Positions 13,051-21,979 of a DNA stretch of 41,633 bases are shown here, piece by piece (the stretch's first letter is position 1; each line of letters opens with the position of its first letter). A program made the translations under genes and the position numbers. Location: the IMG/VR virus record IMGVR_UViG_3300036766_000655, positions 1 to 41,633 of that record, one strand, 5' to 3'. A model generated the notes under the pieces. It had not been told where the DNA came from. It saw nothing but the letters and a program-made list of their open reading frames with translations, and ran no database searches. Origin of the DNA: a virus.

Positions 13051-14454
13051 ATGGGAAACGAAAATAAGGCTATGATGGATAATTTAATTAAGACTTTGAA
13101 AGATGCTAGGGAAGCTATTAGTTTAGCAAAGTCTAAAAAGGGTAGCTATGTTACTGTTGAAAATTTAAAGACTATTCTTGCTGATACTTTGTCTAATTAT
13201 AAAGGTTCAAGTTTAAGGAAGGGGGAGTTTGATGTTAATGATTTAAGTTGTGATGAAACTAACAATTTAGATTCTTACCGCTTTACTATGTTGCAGAAGT
13301 CTAGTAATGCCTCTATGATGGAATTACAGAAATTAAATGATGATTTGTTAATTTTAGGTTCTGTTCTTTCTGTTGTTAATAAATCTTCTATGCGTGATTC
13401 TATTATGGGAAGTAAGTTATACCAGAAGTTTATTAATCATAAGGCTGTTTCTGAATTACGCAAGGCTATTGATGGTACTTCCGGTAAGGGTGCTGAATGG
13501 ATTCCTACTATGTTTTCCGCCGATTTAATGGAAAAGGTGAAGATTGAATTAAAGGTAGCCGCTTTATTTGGACGTATTACAATGCCAAGCAATCCTTATA
13601 CTTTACCAGTTGAAGGAAGTGATGCTGTAGGATATTTAGTTTCTAATACCAATTCTGATGATATTCGTGATTCTAACGCTATGCCTTTAGCATCTACTCC
13701 CGGAACTACTAAAACTACTTTCGATGCTTCTAAATTAGGTGCTAGAACGGTTTTCAATGAAGAAACTAATGAAGATTCTATTATTGGTATTATGGATTAT
13801 TGCAAAATGAAGGTTGTGGAAGCTATTGCGCGTGCTATTGAAAATGCTACTTGTAACGGTTCTAGGACTGGTACTCATCCCGATAATGATATTCAGGTTA
13901 ATGGTAATTCTGCAAAATTATCTGATCGCGCATGGGATGGATTTAGGCAATATATTCAGGATGCTTCTACTTGGGTAGATGGTTCAACTTGGAATTTAGC
14001 CGCTTTCCGTGCTATGCGTAAGAAACTTGGAAAGTATGGCATTTATGCTACTGATTTAGCTTGCGTTTGTTCTGTTAATGTTATGTATAAATTTATGGAT
14101 GCTACTAACTTTCCTGAGATTCAGACTTTAGACAAGTATGGTCCTAATGCTTTAATTTTAAATGGTGAAATTGGAAAGGTTGATGGTGTTCCTATTATCG
14201 TTTCTGAATTTATGCGGGAAGATGTAGCCGCCGCTGGTTTTAATACTGCTGGTGGTCCTAATACTAAATCTGCTGTTGCTATCGTTAATAGAAAGCGGTT
14301 CTTGTATGGTGATAGGCGGGAAATTACTACTGATTCTGAAAAGAGTATTGAAACGGATAAGGTTGTAGTGGTTAGCAAAGTTAGGCAGGATTTTAGACGG
14401 TTACAGCCTAATACGGAAACTGCTATTGCTGGCGCATATAATGTTACTCCTTAA
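13051..14454 (+). CDS. Major capsid protein, HK97 fold (467 aa)
   Basis: Position after portal, protease and scaffold, length, and sequence fit the HK97 major head protein. The N-terminal about 130 residues are helical and charged (scaffold-like delta region). The shell domain begins near KGAEWIPTMFSADLMEKVK, with ITMPSNPYTLPVEGSDAVGY, then a spine-helix region (DSIIGIMDYCKMKVVEAIAR) and a P-domain/A-domain ending VVVSKVRQDFRRLQPNTETA. Codon use differs from its neighbours: Arg is often CGT and Lys often AAG, where most other late genes use AGA and AAA, the expected sign of very high expression. A long hairpin follows the stop. Confidence 0.92.
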   Translation: MGNENKAMMDNLIKTLKDAREAISLAKSKKGSYVTVENLKTILADTLSNYKGSSLRKGEFDVNDLSCDETNNLDSYRFTMLQKSSNASMMELQKLNDDLLILGSVLSVVNKSSMRDSIMGSKLYQKFINHKAVSELRKAIDGTSGKGAEWIPTMFSADLMEKVKIELKVAALFGRITMPSNPYTLPVEGSDAVGYLVSNTNSDDIRDSNAMPLASTPGTTKTTFDASKLGARTVFNEETNEDSIIGIMDYCKMKVVEAIARAIENATCNGSRTGTHPDNDIQVNGNSAKLSDRAWDGFRQYIQDASTWVDGSTWNLAAFRAMRKKLGKYGIYATDLACVCSVNVMYKFMDATNFPEIQTLDKYGPNALILNGEIGKVDGVPIIVSEFMREDVAAAGFNTAGGPNTKSAVAIVNRKRFLYGDRREITTDSEKSIETDKVVVVSKVRQDFRRLQPNTETAIAGAYNVTP

Positions 14455-14456
14455 TT

Positions 14457-14515
14457 AAATTTTATATCAACTTGTGTCAAGTCAATTTTGGCTTGACACA
14501 AGGAATATAAAATTT
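14457..14515 (+). terminator. Long two-part hairpin after the capsid gene
   Basis: Inner stem CTTGTGTCAAG (14471-14481) with CTTGACACAAG (14492-14502), perfect 11 bp. Outer arms AAATTTTATAT (14457-14467) and ATATAAAATTT (14505-14515) also pair perfectly. It probably attenuates transcription or protects the 3' end of the capsid message, allowing excess capsid over connectors. There is no T run of the classical kind. Confidence 0.8.
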
Positions 14516-14556
14516 AGTTTGTTACCAAAAAAAAAGAAAGAAAAGGAAAAAGAAAA

Positions 14557-14799
14557 ATGAAGATTTTCAAATGGCAAGCAAAGTTTGGTTATAGTAGCGC
14601 AAAGTATAATTTAAATGCTAATACAGAATATGAAATTGGTAAAGATATTACGGAAGAAGATGCTAATAGAATTAAAAATGATTTTCCTGATTTAGTTAAG
14701 ATTTACGATAAGGAAGAAAAGAAAGAAGATGCAAAGCAGGATGAATCTAAAAAGCCTATTATTGTAGATAATAAAAAAAAAGTAATTAACGATTGTTGA
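14557..14799 (+). CDS. Hypothetical head-module protein (80 aa)
   Basis: Unrecognised. The N-terminus (MKIFKWQAKFGYSSAKYNL) is followed by an acidic helix with ITEEDANRIKNDFPDLVK, a pattern seen in small proteins between capsid and connector genes. The C-terminus is Lys/Glu/Asp low-complexity. The ribosome region is purine-rich (AAAGGAAAAAG). Expression is probably reduced by the hairpin after the capsid gene. It may be a minor head or connector-associated protein. This rests on position only. Confidence 0.72.
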   Translation: MKIFKWQAKFGYSSAKYNLNANTEYEIGKDITEEDANRIKNDFPDLVKIYDKEEKKEDAKQDESKKPIIVDNKKKVINDC

Positions 14800-14856
14800 T
14801 AAACTTTAAAGAAAAAGTCAGTTAGGCTTTACAATAACGTAATAGGAATAGGAATA

Positions 14857-15123
14857 ATGCAGAATTTCAATGTTGTTAATTTTATCATTAATGGATTATT
14901 CGCTATAGTTATGGTAGGTTTTGGTTTATATGCTAAATCATTAAGTGATAAAATTAAAAGTTTGCAACTTAGGGAATTATGCGATTTAAAGCATTTAGGG
15001 ATAGACTCTATTTTTAAAGATATAAAAGATGATATTAAGGATATGAAAAAATCTATGAATGAAGGTTTTGAAAAAGCATATAATAAGATTGATGATATAA
15101 AAGAGAATAGACAAAAGGGATAA
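14857..15123 (+). CDS. Membrane-anchored coiled-coil protein (88 aa)
   Basis: One N-terminal transmembrane helix (about residues 6-27, VVNFIINGLFAIVMVGFGLY), then a long charged helix with heptad character (IFKDIKDDIKDMKKSMNEGF..). This is the layout of small XhlA-like or spanin-like proteins, but it sits inside the head-connector block rather than the lysis cassette. It could be a virion protein with a membrane-seeking segment, or a misplaced lysis accessory. No family assigned. It ends 6 bases before the connector gene. Confidence 0.7.
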   Translation: MQNFNVVNFIINGLFAIVMVGFGLYAKSLSDKIKSLQLRELCDLKHLGIDSIFKDIKDDIKDMKKSMNEGFEKAYNKIDDIKENRQKG

Positions 15124-15129
15124 AAACAA

Positions 15130-15672
15130 ATGGCATTATTAACACTAGCAGAATATAAAATATTTTCAAATATTATTAATACTAATGCTGATACTAGATT
15201 GCAAGCTATTATAGATAGTGCAAATTCTTTTTTTCTTTTAAAGGTTAAGCGTATTATTGAAGAAGCTACTAAAGAACAATATTATGATGGTGATAATTCT
15301 TCCGAATTATTACTTTCTGATTATCCTGTTACTGAAATAACAGAATTAAAAATTGATGATACTGTAATTCAATCCGCTGATTTTGTTACTTATGCGGCTA
15401 GTGGAATTATTAGATTATTGTATAATGTTTTTACAAATGGTTTTCAGAATGTTTATATTAAATTTAAATGCGGTTATAATCCTGTTCCTAAAGAGATTAA
15501 AATGGCTATAGCTGAATTAGTTTCTAAAAAATATGAACAGTTTGATAAAAAGGGAAATTCTTTTTCTAGTGAAGCATTTATGGGCGGTAGTTTAGTTTTT
15601 AAAGATTCTGATATTACTGAAACAATGAAAGATGTTATTGAAATTTATAAGAAGAAATTTAAGGCAAGTTAA
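15130..15672 (+). CDS. Head-tail connector, gp6-like (180 aa)
   Basis: A typical head-completion adaptor: N-terminal helices (LTLAEYKIFSNIINTNADTR, LQAIIDSANSFFL), a beta middle with DYPVTEITELKIDDTVIQ and FVTYAASGIIRLLY, and the VYIKFKCGYNPVPKEIKMAI stretch that is characteristic of gp6/gp15-type connector proteins. It binds beneath the portal as a ring. Start and end overlap or nearly abut neighbours (the stop shares A with the next ATG), so connector genes are translationally coupled. Good family resemblance, subunit name uncertain. Confidence 0.82.
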   Translation: MALLTLAEYKIFSNIINTNADTRLQAIIDSANSFFLLKVKRIIEEATKEQYYDGDNSSELLLSDYPVTEITELKIDDTVIQSADFVTYAASGIIRLLYNVFTNGFQNVYIKFKCGYNPVPKEIKMAIAELVSKKYEQFDKKGNSFSSEAFMGGSLVFKDSDITETMKDVIEIYKKKFKAS

Positions 15673-16244
15673 TGATAACTGTTAAAATGACATATAAAAA
15701 TGTTCCGCAATTTACTACAGCAGAATTTACTAAATATAAAGAAACTATAAAAGATACTTGTGAATCATGGGCGTTAGGTACTGAAAATAAAGTTAAATTG
15801 GACCTAACGGGAAAACTTTTAAAAGTTAAAACTGGAAGGTTAAGAAATTCTATAAAACATAAAGTAACACAAACGCAAGCTAGAACAAAAATTGAAATAG
15901 GTTCATGGTCTGTTCCATATGCTGAAATACATGATAAAAAAGGTTCTACTATTATTACTCCAAAGAATGTTAATTTTTTAACTGTTCCCGTTTCTCCAAA
16001 TATAACAGGAAGGGCAAGGCAATATCCTAATACTAAAGTATTAAAAGTAATGAATAGATTATTTTTAGTTCAAATTCAGAAAAGGGGATGGATAAAACCT
16101 TTATTTAGTTTACGGAAACAAGTTGTTATTAGGGGAGTAGGATATTTAACAGATAATGTTAATTTTAGAAAACCATTATTAGAATTAGAAATAAAAAATA
16201 ATGTAAGTAATTATTTAAATATAACCATGAATAAAAGGACGTAA
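15672..16244 (+). CDS. Head-closure or neck protein, HK97 gp10-like (190 aa)
   Basis: It contains TGRLRNSIKHKVTQTQ, then TKIEIGSWSVPYAEIHDKKG, and IITPKNVNFLTVPVSP, the conserved core of the HK97-gp10 / phage virion morphogenesis group that joins head and tail (a Gly-Arg-Leu near the start, then PYA and a Gly-rich beta hairpin). It overlaps the connector stop. A Lys/Arg-rich insert (RKQVVIRGVGYLTDN) makes it somewhat longer than usual (gp10 proteins are 110-150). Role: neck or tail-joining protein, inferred from family and order. Confidence 0.8.
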   Translation: MITVKMTYKNVPQFTTAEFTKYKETIKDTCESWALGTENKVKLDLTGKLLKVKTGRLRNSIKHKVTQTQARTKIEIGSWSVPYAEIHDKKGSTIITPKNVNFLTVPVSPNITGRARQYPNTKVLKVMNRLFLVQIQKRGWIKPLFSLRKQVVIRGVGYLTDNVNFRKPLLELEIKNNVSNYLNITMNKRT

Positions 16245-16245
16245 A

Positions 16246-16758
16246 ATGCCTTATACGGAAAGCAAAAGATTAGCAATAATCAATAGAATAAAATTATTAT
16301 TAGGTAGCATTACTGTTGCTAATGGTTTTCCTATTACCGTTAAAACTGTTACGGAAAGAATTTTAGATATTGATAATTTACATTCTGAAGAATCCCCCGC
16401 TATTTCTATTTCTATTGCTTCTAGTGGTTCTAATACTTTAATTACTACAGGAACTAATATTGATTCAGTTTTAAATATTACTTTAAATTCTTTTATATAT
16501 TGTCAGCCTAATGAAAATCCTGTTATTGATTTAGATAAATTATTATGGTCTATTGAACATGCTATTATGAATGGAACAGTAAATTCTCCTTGGAATAATA
16601 AATATAAAACTGCAACATTAAATGAATTACCTTATGTTTATTATGTTTCATTTGATGAATCTTTTAATACTGATGAAGGTATTCTATCAATGTATCAAAA
16701 AGGTTATGCAAGATGGATGTTAACAGTTAAATATTTAAAATCAACCGTTAATCCGTAA
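16246..16758 (+). CDS. Tail terminator/completion protein (170 aa)
   Basis: It occupies the tail-terminator place between the neck gene and the tail tubes. N-terminal helix (YTESKRLAIINRIKLLLGSI), then alternating strands (SPAISISIASSG, SVLNITLNSFIYC) and a helix LDKLLWSIEHAIMNG, a layout shared with gpU/gp17-like tail completion proteins that stop tail-tube growth and face the neck. The C-terminal YARWMLTVKYLK is the typical closing strand. The stop is followed by ATG 16763 at four bases. Family is inferred from order and secondary structure more than motif. Confidence 0.7.
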   Translation: MPYTESKRLAIINRIKLLLGSITVANGFPITVKTVTERILDIDNLHSEESPAISISIASSGSNTLITTGTNIDSVLNITLNSFIYCQPNENPVIDLDKLLWSIEHAIMNGTVNSPWNNKYKTATLNELPYVYYVSFDESFNTDEGILSMYQKGYARWMLTVKYLKSTVNP

Positions 16759-16762
16759 AAAA

Positions 16763-17785
16763 ATGTTTACAAATTATCAAACTACATTAGGTATAGGAAG
16801 GGCAAATAATTGGCAAAGTCCTGTTATTTGCACTAAGTATTTAATGATTTTGTCTGAATCTATAGAAAAGGTAGATAAAGTAGTAGGCGATTTATCTTGT
16901 GGCTTGCCATATTCTTATGAACAAAGATTATCAAATATTGAATGTTTAGGACCACTAGCGACATATTTACATTATTTTAAAAATGGTGAAAATAATAGTT
17001 TAATATATTTAATTTCTATGGCTATGGGAAATTCAGTAGTATCGCAAATAGGAACTACCGGAATATATCAAAGGATAATAACATTAGATACTAATATAGC
17101 ACAAAAAGTTTTAACTTTAGCCATTGATAAAATTACTAGCATACATGAATTAGGAACAGTAAAAATAAATGGTTTTAAAATTACTGGTACTATTGGACAA
17201 TTAATAACAGTTGAATTTAGTATTATATCAAATAATAGAATTATTGATTCTGCTATAAATACTAAAGTTGTTATTGATGGTTTAGCGTTATCGCAAATTT
17301 TAGAATCAGACAATTTAATTCCCTTAACTTTAAATACTGCTACTTGTGAAATTGGAGAATATAATACATTAAGAAGTGAATTTGGTATTTCATCATTTGA
17401 AATAGTTTTTAATCGTGGCTTATCATACGATTTTGTTTCTAATGGTTTTGAATCTTTAGAACCTATAGAAGATGGACAACCATCTTTCCAGTTTAATGTT
17501 ACTATGGATTATTATAATGTAAAAGATTTTATTTCTAAATATAATTCAAGAACAATTTGTGATTCTGTTTTAAAATTTTTAGGAAATTATATTTCAGATG
17601 GATATAGTAATGGATGGATTTTTCAATTTAATAGAATGGTACTAGTAAATGAAACAGATATAATTAATAATGCAGGGCTACAGCCTTTAACTTTAAAGTT
17701 TATTCCAATTGCAGATGAAGATTTTGGAAATATTAATCCGTTAAGAATTTTTATTACTGGTAAGGAACATGAAAATATTAGTTAA
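16763..17785 (+). CDS. Tail tube-like protein, first paralogue (340 aa)
   Basis: A paralogue of the next gene. Shared segments include KVLTLAIDKITSIHELGTVK / GLFATYAVDKILKVHEIPSLK, GFKITG / GFTISG, SSFEIVFNRGL / SSFEIEFNRNL, and EPIEDGQP / EPEQAGQP. These mark the Phage_tube_2-type tail tube family (beta-barrel rings stacked into the tail). This copy is more diverged and has no strong ribosome site, so it may be a minor or specialised ring, for example at the tail end. It is preceded by an A-rich gap of only four bases and translated from the same transcript. Confidence 0.75.
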   Translation: MFTNYQTTLGIGRANNWQSPVICTKYLMILSESIEKVDKVVGDLSCGLPYSYEQRLSNIECLGPLATYLHYFKNGENNSLIYLISMAMGNSVVSQIGTTGIYQRIITLDTNIAQKVLTLAIDKITSIHELGTVKINGFKITGTIGQLITVEFSIISNNRIIDSAINTKVVIDGLALSQILESDNLIPLTLNTATCEIGEYNTLRSEFGISSFEIVFNRGLSYDFVSNGFESLEPIEDGQPSFQFNVTMDYYNVKDFISKYNSRTICDSVLKFLGNYISDGYSNGWIFQFNRMVLVNETDIINNAGLQPLTLKFIPIADEDFGNINPLRIFITGKEHENIS

Positions 17786-17832
17786 TATAATATTTTTAAA
17801 AAAAATAACAACAAAAAAAGGAGAAAGGGAAA

Positions 17833-18867
17833 ATGGTTAGGCAAGCTACAGGAACGGAAATTGTTGCGGGAATGGCTAAGGGTTCAGCTTGGGGGACCGC
17901 TGTTGCACTAGGTCCGGGGGATGGAATTTATATTTTAACGGATAGTTTAGAATCTTCTCCAGAAATTTTATTAGATGAAAGTTTAGGAAATTCTTTTGCG
18001 GAATGTGCTGATTTAGGAAATATTACCGCCGAAGGTGATATTGAAACTATGTTAAAGTATGAAGGGTTATTATTACCATTTGCTTTATGTTTAGGTATTG
18101 CTGGCGCGCCAACTTTACTTACTAATGGGTATAAGCATATTTTAAAATGTTCTGATAATATTCAAGGATTATTTGCTACTTATGCTGTTGATAAAATTTT
18201 AAAGGTTCACGAAATTCCTAGTCTTAAAATTGCTGGCTTTACTATTAGTGGTGAAGCAGGGGATTATGTAAGAATTACTTTTAATATTATTGGAAATATT
18301 TTAAAGGATGATTCTGTTATTAATACTTCTGTTACTATGGCTACAGTTACTTATTTAATGAAATGCGGAAATATTCTTTTTAATTCTGGTAAATTTTTAT
18401 TAAAAGATTATGCTGGTAATGCTCCCGCCATTGGTGATAGGGTATATCCTTCTTCATTTGAAATTGAATTTAATAGAAACTTGGAAGGTGATTATACTGC
18501 AAGCGGAAGCAATGAAATTAGTGAACCGGAACAGGCGGGACAACCGGAATTAAATGTTAGTTTAGAATTTCCTAGATATACTGACGCTAGATTTATTTCT
18601 GATTTATTTTCTAAAACTGAACATGAAATGATTATTAGCTTTGAAGGTTTATTAATTGGAGCAGGACCGGATAAATATTCTTTCTCGATTGAATTAGCTA
18701 GATTAATTATTGCTGATGCTAATGTTCCATTAGACGGATTAGGGAAAATTCCTTTTACTGTAAATTATAAAGGATTAAAAGCTAGTAGTTTGCAAGCGGG
18801 ATTTTCTGATGATGGACCAATTACTTTAACTTTTGTTAATACTTTCGCTACTGATCCATTAGTTTAA
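17833..18867 (+). CDS. Major tail tube protein, second paralogue (344 aa)
   Basis: It begins MVRQATGTEIVAGMAKGSAW with the N-terminal GTEIVAGMAKGSAWGTAV arm common in tail tube proteins. Then come two repeats of a tube-like domain (the GYKHILKCSDNIQG.. half and the PELNVSLEFPRYTDARF half). A classical AAAGGAGAAAGGG ribosome site precedes the ATG, unlike its paralogue, and codon use is somewhat richer in favoured codons, so I take this as the major, abundant tube protein. It assembles around the tape measure. The stop is followed by AAACTTTAAAGTTT, one of the recurrent palindromes. Confidence 0.85.
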   Translation: MVRQATGTEIVAGMAKGSAWGTAVALGPGDGIYILTDSLESSPEILLDESLGNSFAECADLGNITAEGDIETMLKYEGLLLPFALCLGIAGAPTLLTNGYKHILKCSDNIQGLFATYAVDKILKVHEIPSLKIAGFTISGEAGDYVRITFNIIGNILKDDSVINTSVTMATVTYLMKCGNILFNSGKFLLKDYAGNAPAIGDRVYPSSFEIEFNRNLEGDYTASGSNEISEPEQAGQPELNVSLEFPRYTDARFISDLFSKTEHEMIISFEGLLIGAGPDKYSFSIELARLIIADANVPLDGLGKIPFTVNYKGLKASSLQAGFSDDGPITLTFVNTFATDPLV

Positions 18868-18924
18868 ACTTTAAAGTTTGCGATTGAAAAAAAACAAGGT
18901 GAACAAAAAGGAAGGGATTAAGAA

Positions 18925-19323
18925 ATGGGTATTGATTTAAAGAAAGTGAAAGAAAGTTTTTCTGAAAATAAAGGTTATTGGTTTGAGTATCCAGAAGATG
19001 AAGAAATTCAAATTAAAGTTAGACCATTATTTCCAGAAAAAGCAAATGAATTAACTAGAAAATCTACTAAGATTAATACTATGAATGGTTCAAAAGAAAT
19101 TGATAGTGAAAAATTAGCTAAACTTACAAGGGAATATATTATTGAAGATTGGAAAGGTATTACTATTAACGATAATTCTGAATGTAATAATGAAGCAAAA
19201 GAAATGCTTTCTTTGTATTGCGATAAAATTATGAAATTTATTATTATTAAGTCTAGCGAATTAGCTAATATGATTGTTACACAAAATCAGGAATTATTAA
19301 AAAACTCCGAAACTATACTATAG
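18925..19323 (+). CDS. Tail assembly chaperone, short form (gpG-like, 132 aa)
   Basis: Position (tube, then this, then tape measure) and content (GYWFEYPEDEEIQIKVRPLF, EKANELTRKSTKINTMNG, DWKGITINDNSECNNEAKEM) match tail assembly chaperones. The ATG follows AAAAAGGAAGGGATTAAGAA. Near its end an A-AAA-AAC heptamer (19299-19305) sits in the correct phase (TTA AAA AAC) for -1 slippage, so a fraction of ribosomes should make a longer gpGT-like protein of 254 residues by entering the downstream frame. The short and long forms chaperone the tape measure before tube polymerisation. Confidence 0.88.
   Translation: MGIDLKKVKESFSENKGYWFEYPEDEEIQIKVRPLFPEKANELTRKSTKINTMNGSKEIDSEKLAKLTREYIIEDWKGITINDNSECNNEAKEMLSLYCDKIMKFIIIKSSELANMIVTQNQELLKNSETIL
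19299..19305 (+). promoter_or_regulatory. Programmed -1 ribosomal frameshift site A-AAA-AAC
   Basis: The canonical X-XXY-YYZ heptamer in phase with the upstream frame, six codons before its TAG stop. Reading continues in the -1 frame as CTC CGA AAC TAT and joins the downstream chaperone part. Confidence 0.9.
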
Positions 19324-19688
19324 ATGCCTTTCATAATCCATACTTGAATTGTTATAATTGCAAAGAACAATTAGATAATAATGAAATATCTTTAGAAACT
19401 TTAGAATTAAATTGTAAAAATTGTTTGCTAGGAAAATATGATAAGTCTATACCTAATACTTATTATATGTATTGCAACTTATTTAATAAATTAATTCCTT
19501 TTGAAACTTCCCTAGAAATTTTCTTTAATGATTTTTATGAATTAGATATATCGGAAGCTAGATTTTATGCTTCATGCTTTTTAAGTATTTATTCTACAAT
19601 ATTAGAACAACAAAAAATTAAAGAACAAATGAGAAAAAAAGCGCAAGAAAGAAAAAATAAATTAAAGGGAAGAAATAGGAGAAGGTAA
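19305..19688 (+). CDS. Tail assembly chaperone, frameshift extension (T part, about 127 aa)
   Basis: Made only by -1 frameshifting at 19299-19305; there is no ATG at its beginning and no ribosome site at the in-frame TTG near 19344. The extension begins LRNYTIDAFHNPYLNCYNCK and carries a probable zinc ribbon, C-x2-C, 17 residues, C-x2-C (CYNC ... CKNC). A helical part (DISEARFYASCFLSIYSTIL) and a very basic tail (KKAQERKNKLKGRNRRR) follow. The T part of such chaperones binds the tape measure. The stop lies just before the tape measure start. Confidence 0.85.
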   Translation, partial: LRNYTIDAFHNPYLNCYNCKEQLDNNEISLETLELNCKNCLLGKYDKSIPNTYYMYCNLFNKLIPFETSLEIFFNDFYELDISEARFYASCFLSIYSTILEQQKIKEQMRKKAQERKNKLKGRNRRR

Positions 19689-19692
19689 TAAA

Positions 19693-21969
19693 TTGGCTAT
19701 AGTAATTACATTAGAAGTAGATGATAAAGGTTCTGCTGTTATTAGAAATTTTTCTAATAACGCTAACAATAGTTTAAATCAAACTACAAAATCTACTGAT
19801 AATCTTACTTCCAGTTTAAATAAAATGGGGGATGGATTATATACTGCTACTACATATGTTGCTAAATTTGCTGTCGCTTTAGGAGTAGGTGCTTTAACTG
19901 CTTTTGCTACTGGCTTAACTTTGGTTACAAAACAAGCGGGAGAATTTGAACAAGCTATAGATTTTTTAGGTGCTATTATTAATGCTAGTGATTCAGAAAT
20001 GACAAAATTAACAGATACTATTATGCAACTTGGTATGACTACAAATTTTACTGGGAAAGAAGTTGCTGATGCGGCTACACAATTAGGACAAGCGGGATTT
20101 ACTGCTGAACAAATTATGCAAGCATTACCGGGGACTTTAGCACTTGCTACCGCCGGAACATTGGATTTAGTTTCAGCTAGTGATATTGCATCTTCAACTT
20201 TGCGTAGCTTTGGATTTGAAGCTAGTCAAATGTCAAAAGTTGCAGACGTTTTAGCTAAAACTGCAAATGATACTAATACTAATGTTTTAAATATTGGTGA
20301 AGGTATGAAATATGTTTCGCCATTAGCTAGGACCGCTGGTCTATCTTTTCAGGAAGTATCAGCCGCAATAGGTTTATTAGGTAATGTAGGTATTCAAGGA
20401 AGTATGGCGGGAACTACTTTGCGTGCCGCAATAGCCGCTTTATTAAATCCTACAAAAGAAGAAGCTACTTTGCTTGCAGAATTAGGAGTTAATGTAACAA
20501 CTTCCGGGGGAAAAATAGTTTCTTTAACAGAAGTAATTAGACAACTTCAAACCGCCGGCGTTGATACTGGACAAGTTATGCAAATTTTTGGTTTGCGTGG
20601 CGGTCCCGGTATGGCCGCATTAATTAGTATGGGAAGTAATGCGTTAAAAGATTTAACAGTATCTTTAGAAAATGCTGGCGGGACCGCTGATGAAGTTGCA
20701 AAAGCTAAATTAAATAATTTTACTGGACAAATGGGAATAGCTTCTAATATGGTAAAAACTTTTATGGTAGCTTTAGGCAGTCCAATGCTAGAAATTTTTA
20801 AAGAATATATTATGTCTGATTTAATTCCTGCTATTGGAGTAATGTTAGAATGGGTAAAATTAAATAAAGATGAAATTGCAAAATTTGCGGAAGGGATTGT
20901 AAATTTCGTTAGGCTTGCTGGTACTGCTATGTCTGATTTTTTAGCATTTTCGCAATCAACTTTAATGCCAGTTATAGCAACTATTTTTAAATCTATAGGT
21001 GATACTATTGGATTTGTTTCTGCTACGGTTGTTACTTTAATTGATGTTTTAAGTAAAATTGGTTCATATATGTCTAAAATTCCTGACGTTGTAAAATTAG
21101 CTATTCCCGGTTTAGGTGCTTTTGCTTTAGCTACAGAAGCTATTAATAATTCTTCTACTGGTATGCGTGATAGTTTAGAAAATTTAGGAGTAACTTCTAT
21201 TTCTTTAGGAAATAATTTATCTAATTTAACAATGTCTGCAAATGATTCTTTAGCAAGTTTTAATAGTTATATTAATACTACTAGAACTGCTACAGCCGCT
21301 ACACAAGAATTAGATACTAATACTTCTACATTAGCAGAAGATATGAAAGGAAATTTACAACCTAGTTTAATTGATGCTGAATATGAATATCAAAGATTAC
21401 AAAATCAGCAAGCATTAACGGGAGAATCCGAATTAGCATTAGCAGATTTAACTTATAGTGCTAGTGCTGATATGTCAAATAGCATAAATGATATAGCTGG
21501 TTCATGGGATAATGTTGGAAGTAGTATTAATAATGTTGGCTCTGCTACAGAATCACTTCAACAATCTTATTCGGATCAAGCATGGAATGATTTTAACCAA
21601 GCTAATTCTGGAACAACGCAAGCCCAAATTAGTAATAATGATTGGATTGAATATTTACAAAGTATGGGTTGGAGTACCGCCGGTTATAATTGGGATTGGT
21701 CTGGTGGAGCAAATCAACAAAATAATACTCCTCAATTTCAAAGCGGCGGTATTGTTCCCGGTAATCCTAATCAAGCTATTCCTGCTATTGTTCATGGTGG
21801 AGAAACTATTTTACCATATGGAAGTAATATAGTTATTCAATTAACTATGGATGGAAAAATTTTAGCGGAAGAAATTTTAGATTTAAACGATAGAAATATT
21901 ATGGGAATGGGCGAAAAATTTACTCCCACTAAAAAGAATATTAAGAATTTTCAACAAATGGGAGTATAG
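19693..21969 (+). CDS. Tail tape measure protein (758 aa)
   Basis: It starts with TTG at 19693 (GGAGAAGGTAATAAATTGG). The N-terminus (MAIVITLEVDDKGSAVIRN) and the helical, Asn/Ser-rich coil SFNSNANNSLNQ are typical. Residues about 55-350 fit the phage minor tail (tape measure) core: ATTYVAKFAVALGVGALTAF, MQLGMTTNFTGKEVADAATQ, LGQAGFTAEQIMQALPGTLA, and LRAAIAALLNPTKEEATLLA. Hydrophobic segments later (LSKIGSYMSKIPDVV, FALATEAI) may interact with the host membrane during DNA entry. By the rule of about 0.15 nm per residue the tail would be roughly 110 nm long, which fits a siphovirus. Confidence 0.92.
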   Translation: MAIVITLEVDDKGSAVIRNFSNNANNSLNQTTKSTDNLTSSLNKMGDGLYTATTYVAKFAVALGVGALTAFATGLTLVTKQAGEFEQAIDFLGAIINASDSEMTKLTDTIMQLGMTTNFTGKEVADAATQLGQAGFTAEQIMQALPGTLALATAGTLDLVSASDIASSTLRSFGFEASQMSKVADVLAKTANDTNTNVLNIGEGMKYVSPLARTAGLSFQEVSAAIGLLGNVGIQGSMAGTTLRAAIAALLNPTKEEATLLAELGVNVTTSGGKIVSLTEVIRQLQTAGVDTGQVMQIFGLRGGPGMAALISMGSNALKDLTVSLENAGGTADEVAKAKLNNFTGQMGIASNMVKTFMVALGSPMLEIFKEYIMSDLIPAIGVMLEWVKLNKDEIAKFAEGIVNFVRLAGTAMSDFLAFSQSTLMPVIATIFKSIGDTIGFVSATVVTLIDVLSKIGSYMSKIPDVVKLAIPGLGAFALATEAINNSSTGMRDSLENLGVTSISLGNNLSNLTMSANDSLASFNSYINTTRTATAATQELDTNTSTLAEDMKGNLQPSLIDAEYEYQRLQNQQALTGESELALADLTYSASADMSNSINDIAGSWDNVGSSINNVGSATESLQQSYSDQAWNDFNQANSGTTQAQISNNDWIEYLQSMGWSTAGYNWDWSGGANQQNNTPQFQSGGIVPGNPNQAIPAIVHGGETILPYGSNIVIQLTMDGKILAEEILDLNDRNIMGMGEKFTPTKKNIKNFQQMGV

Positions 21970-21979
21970 GTAATAAACT

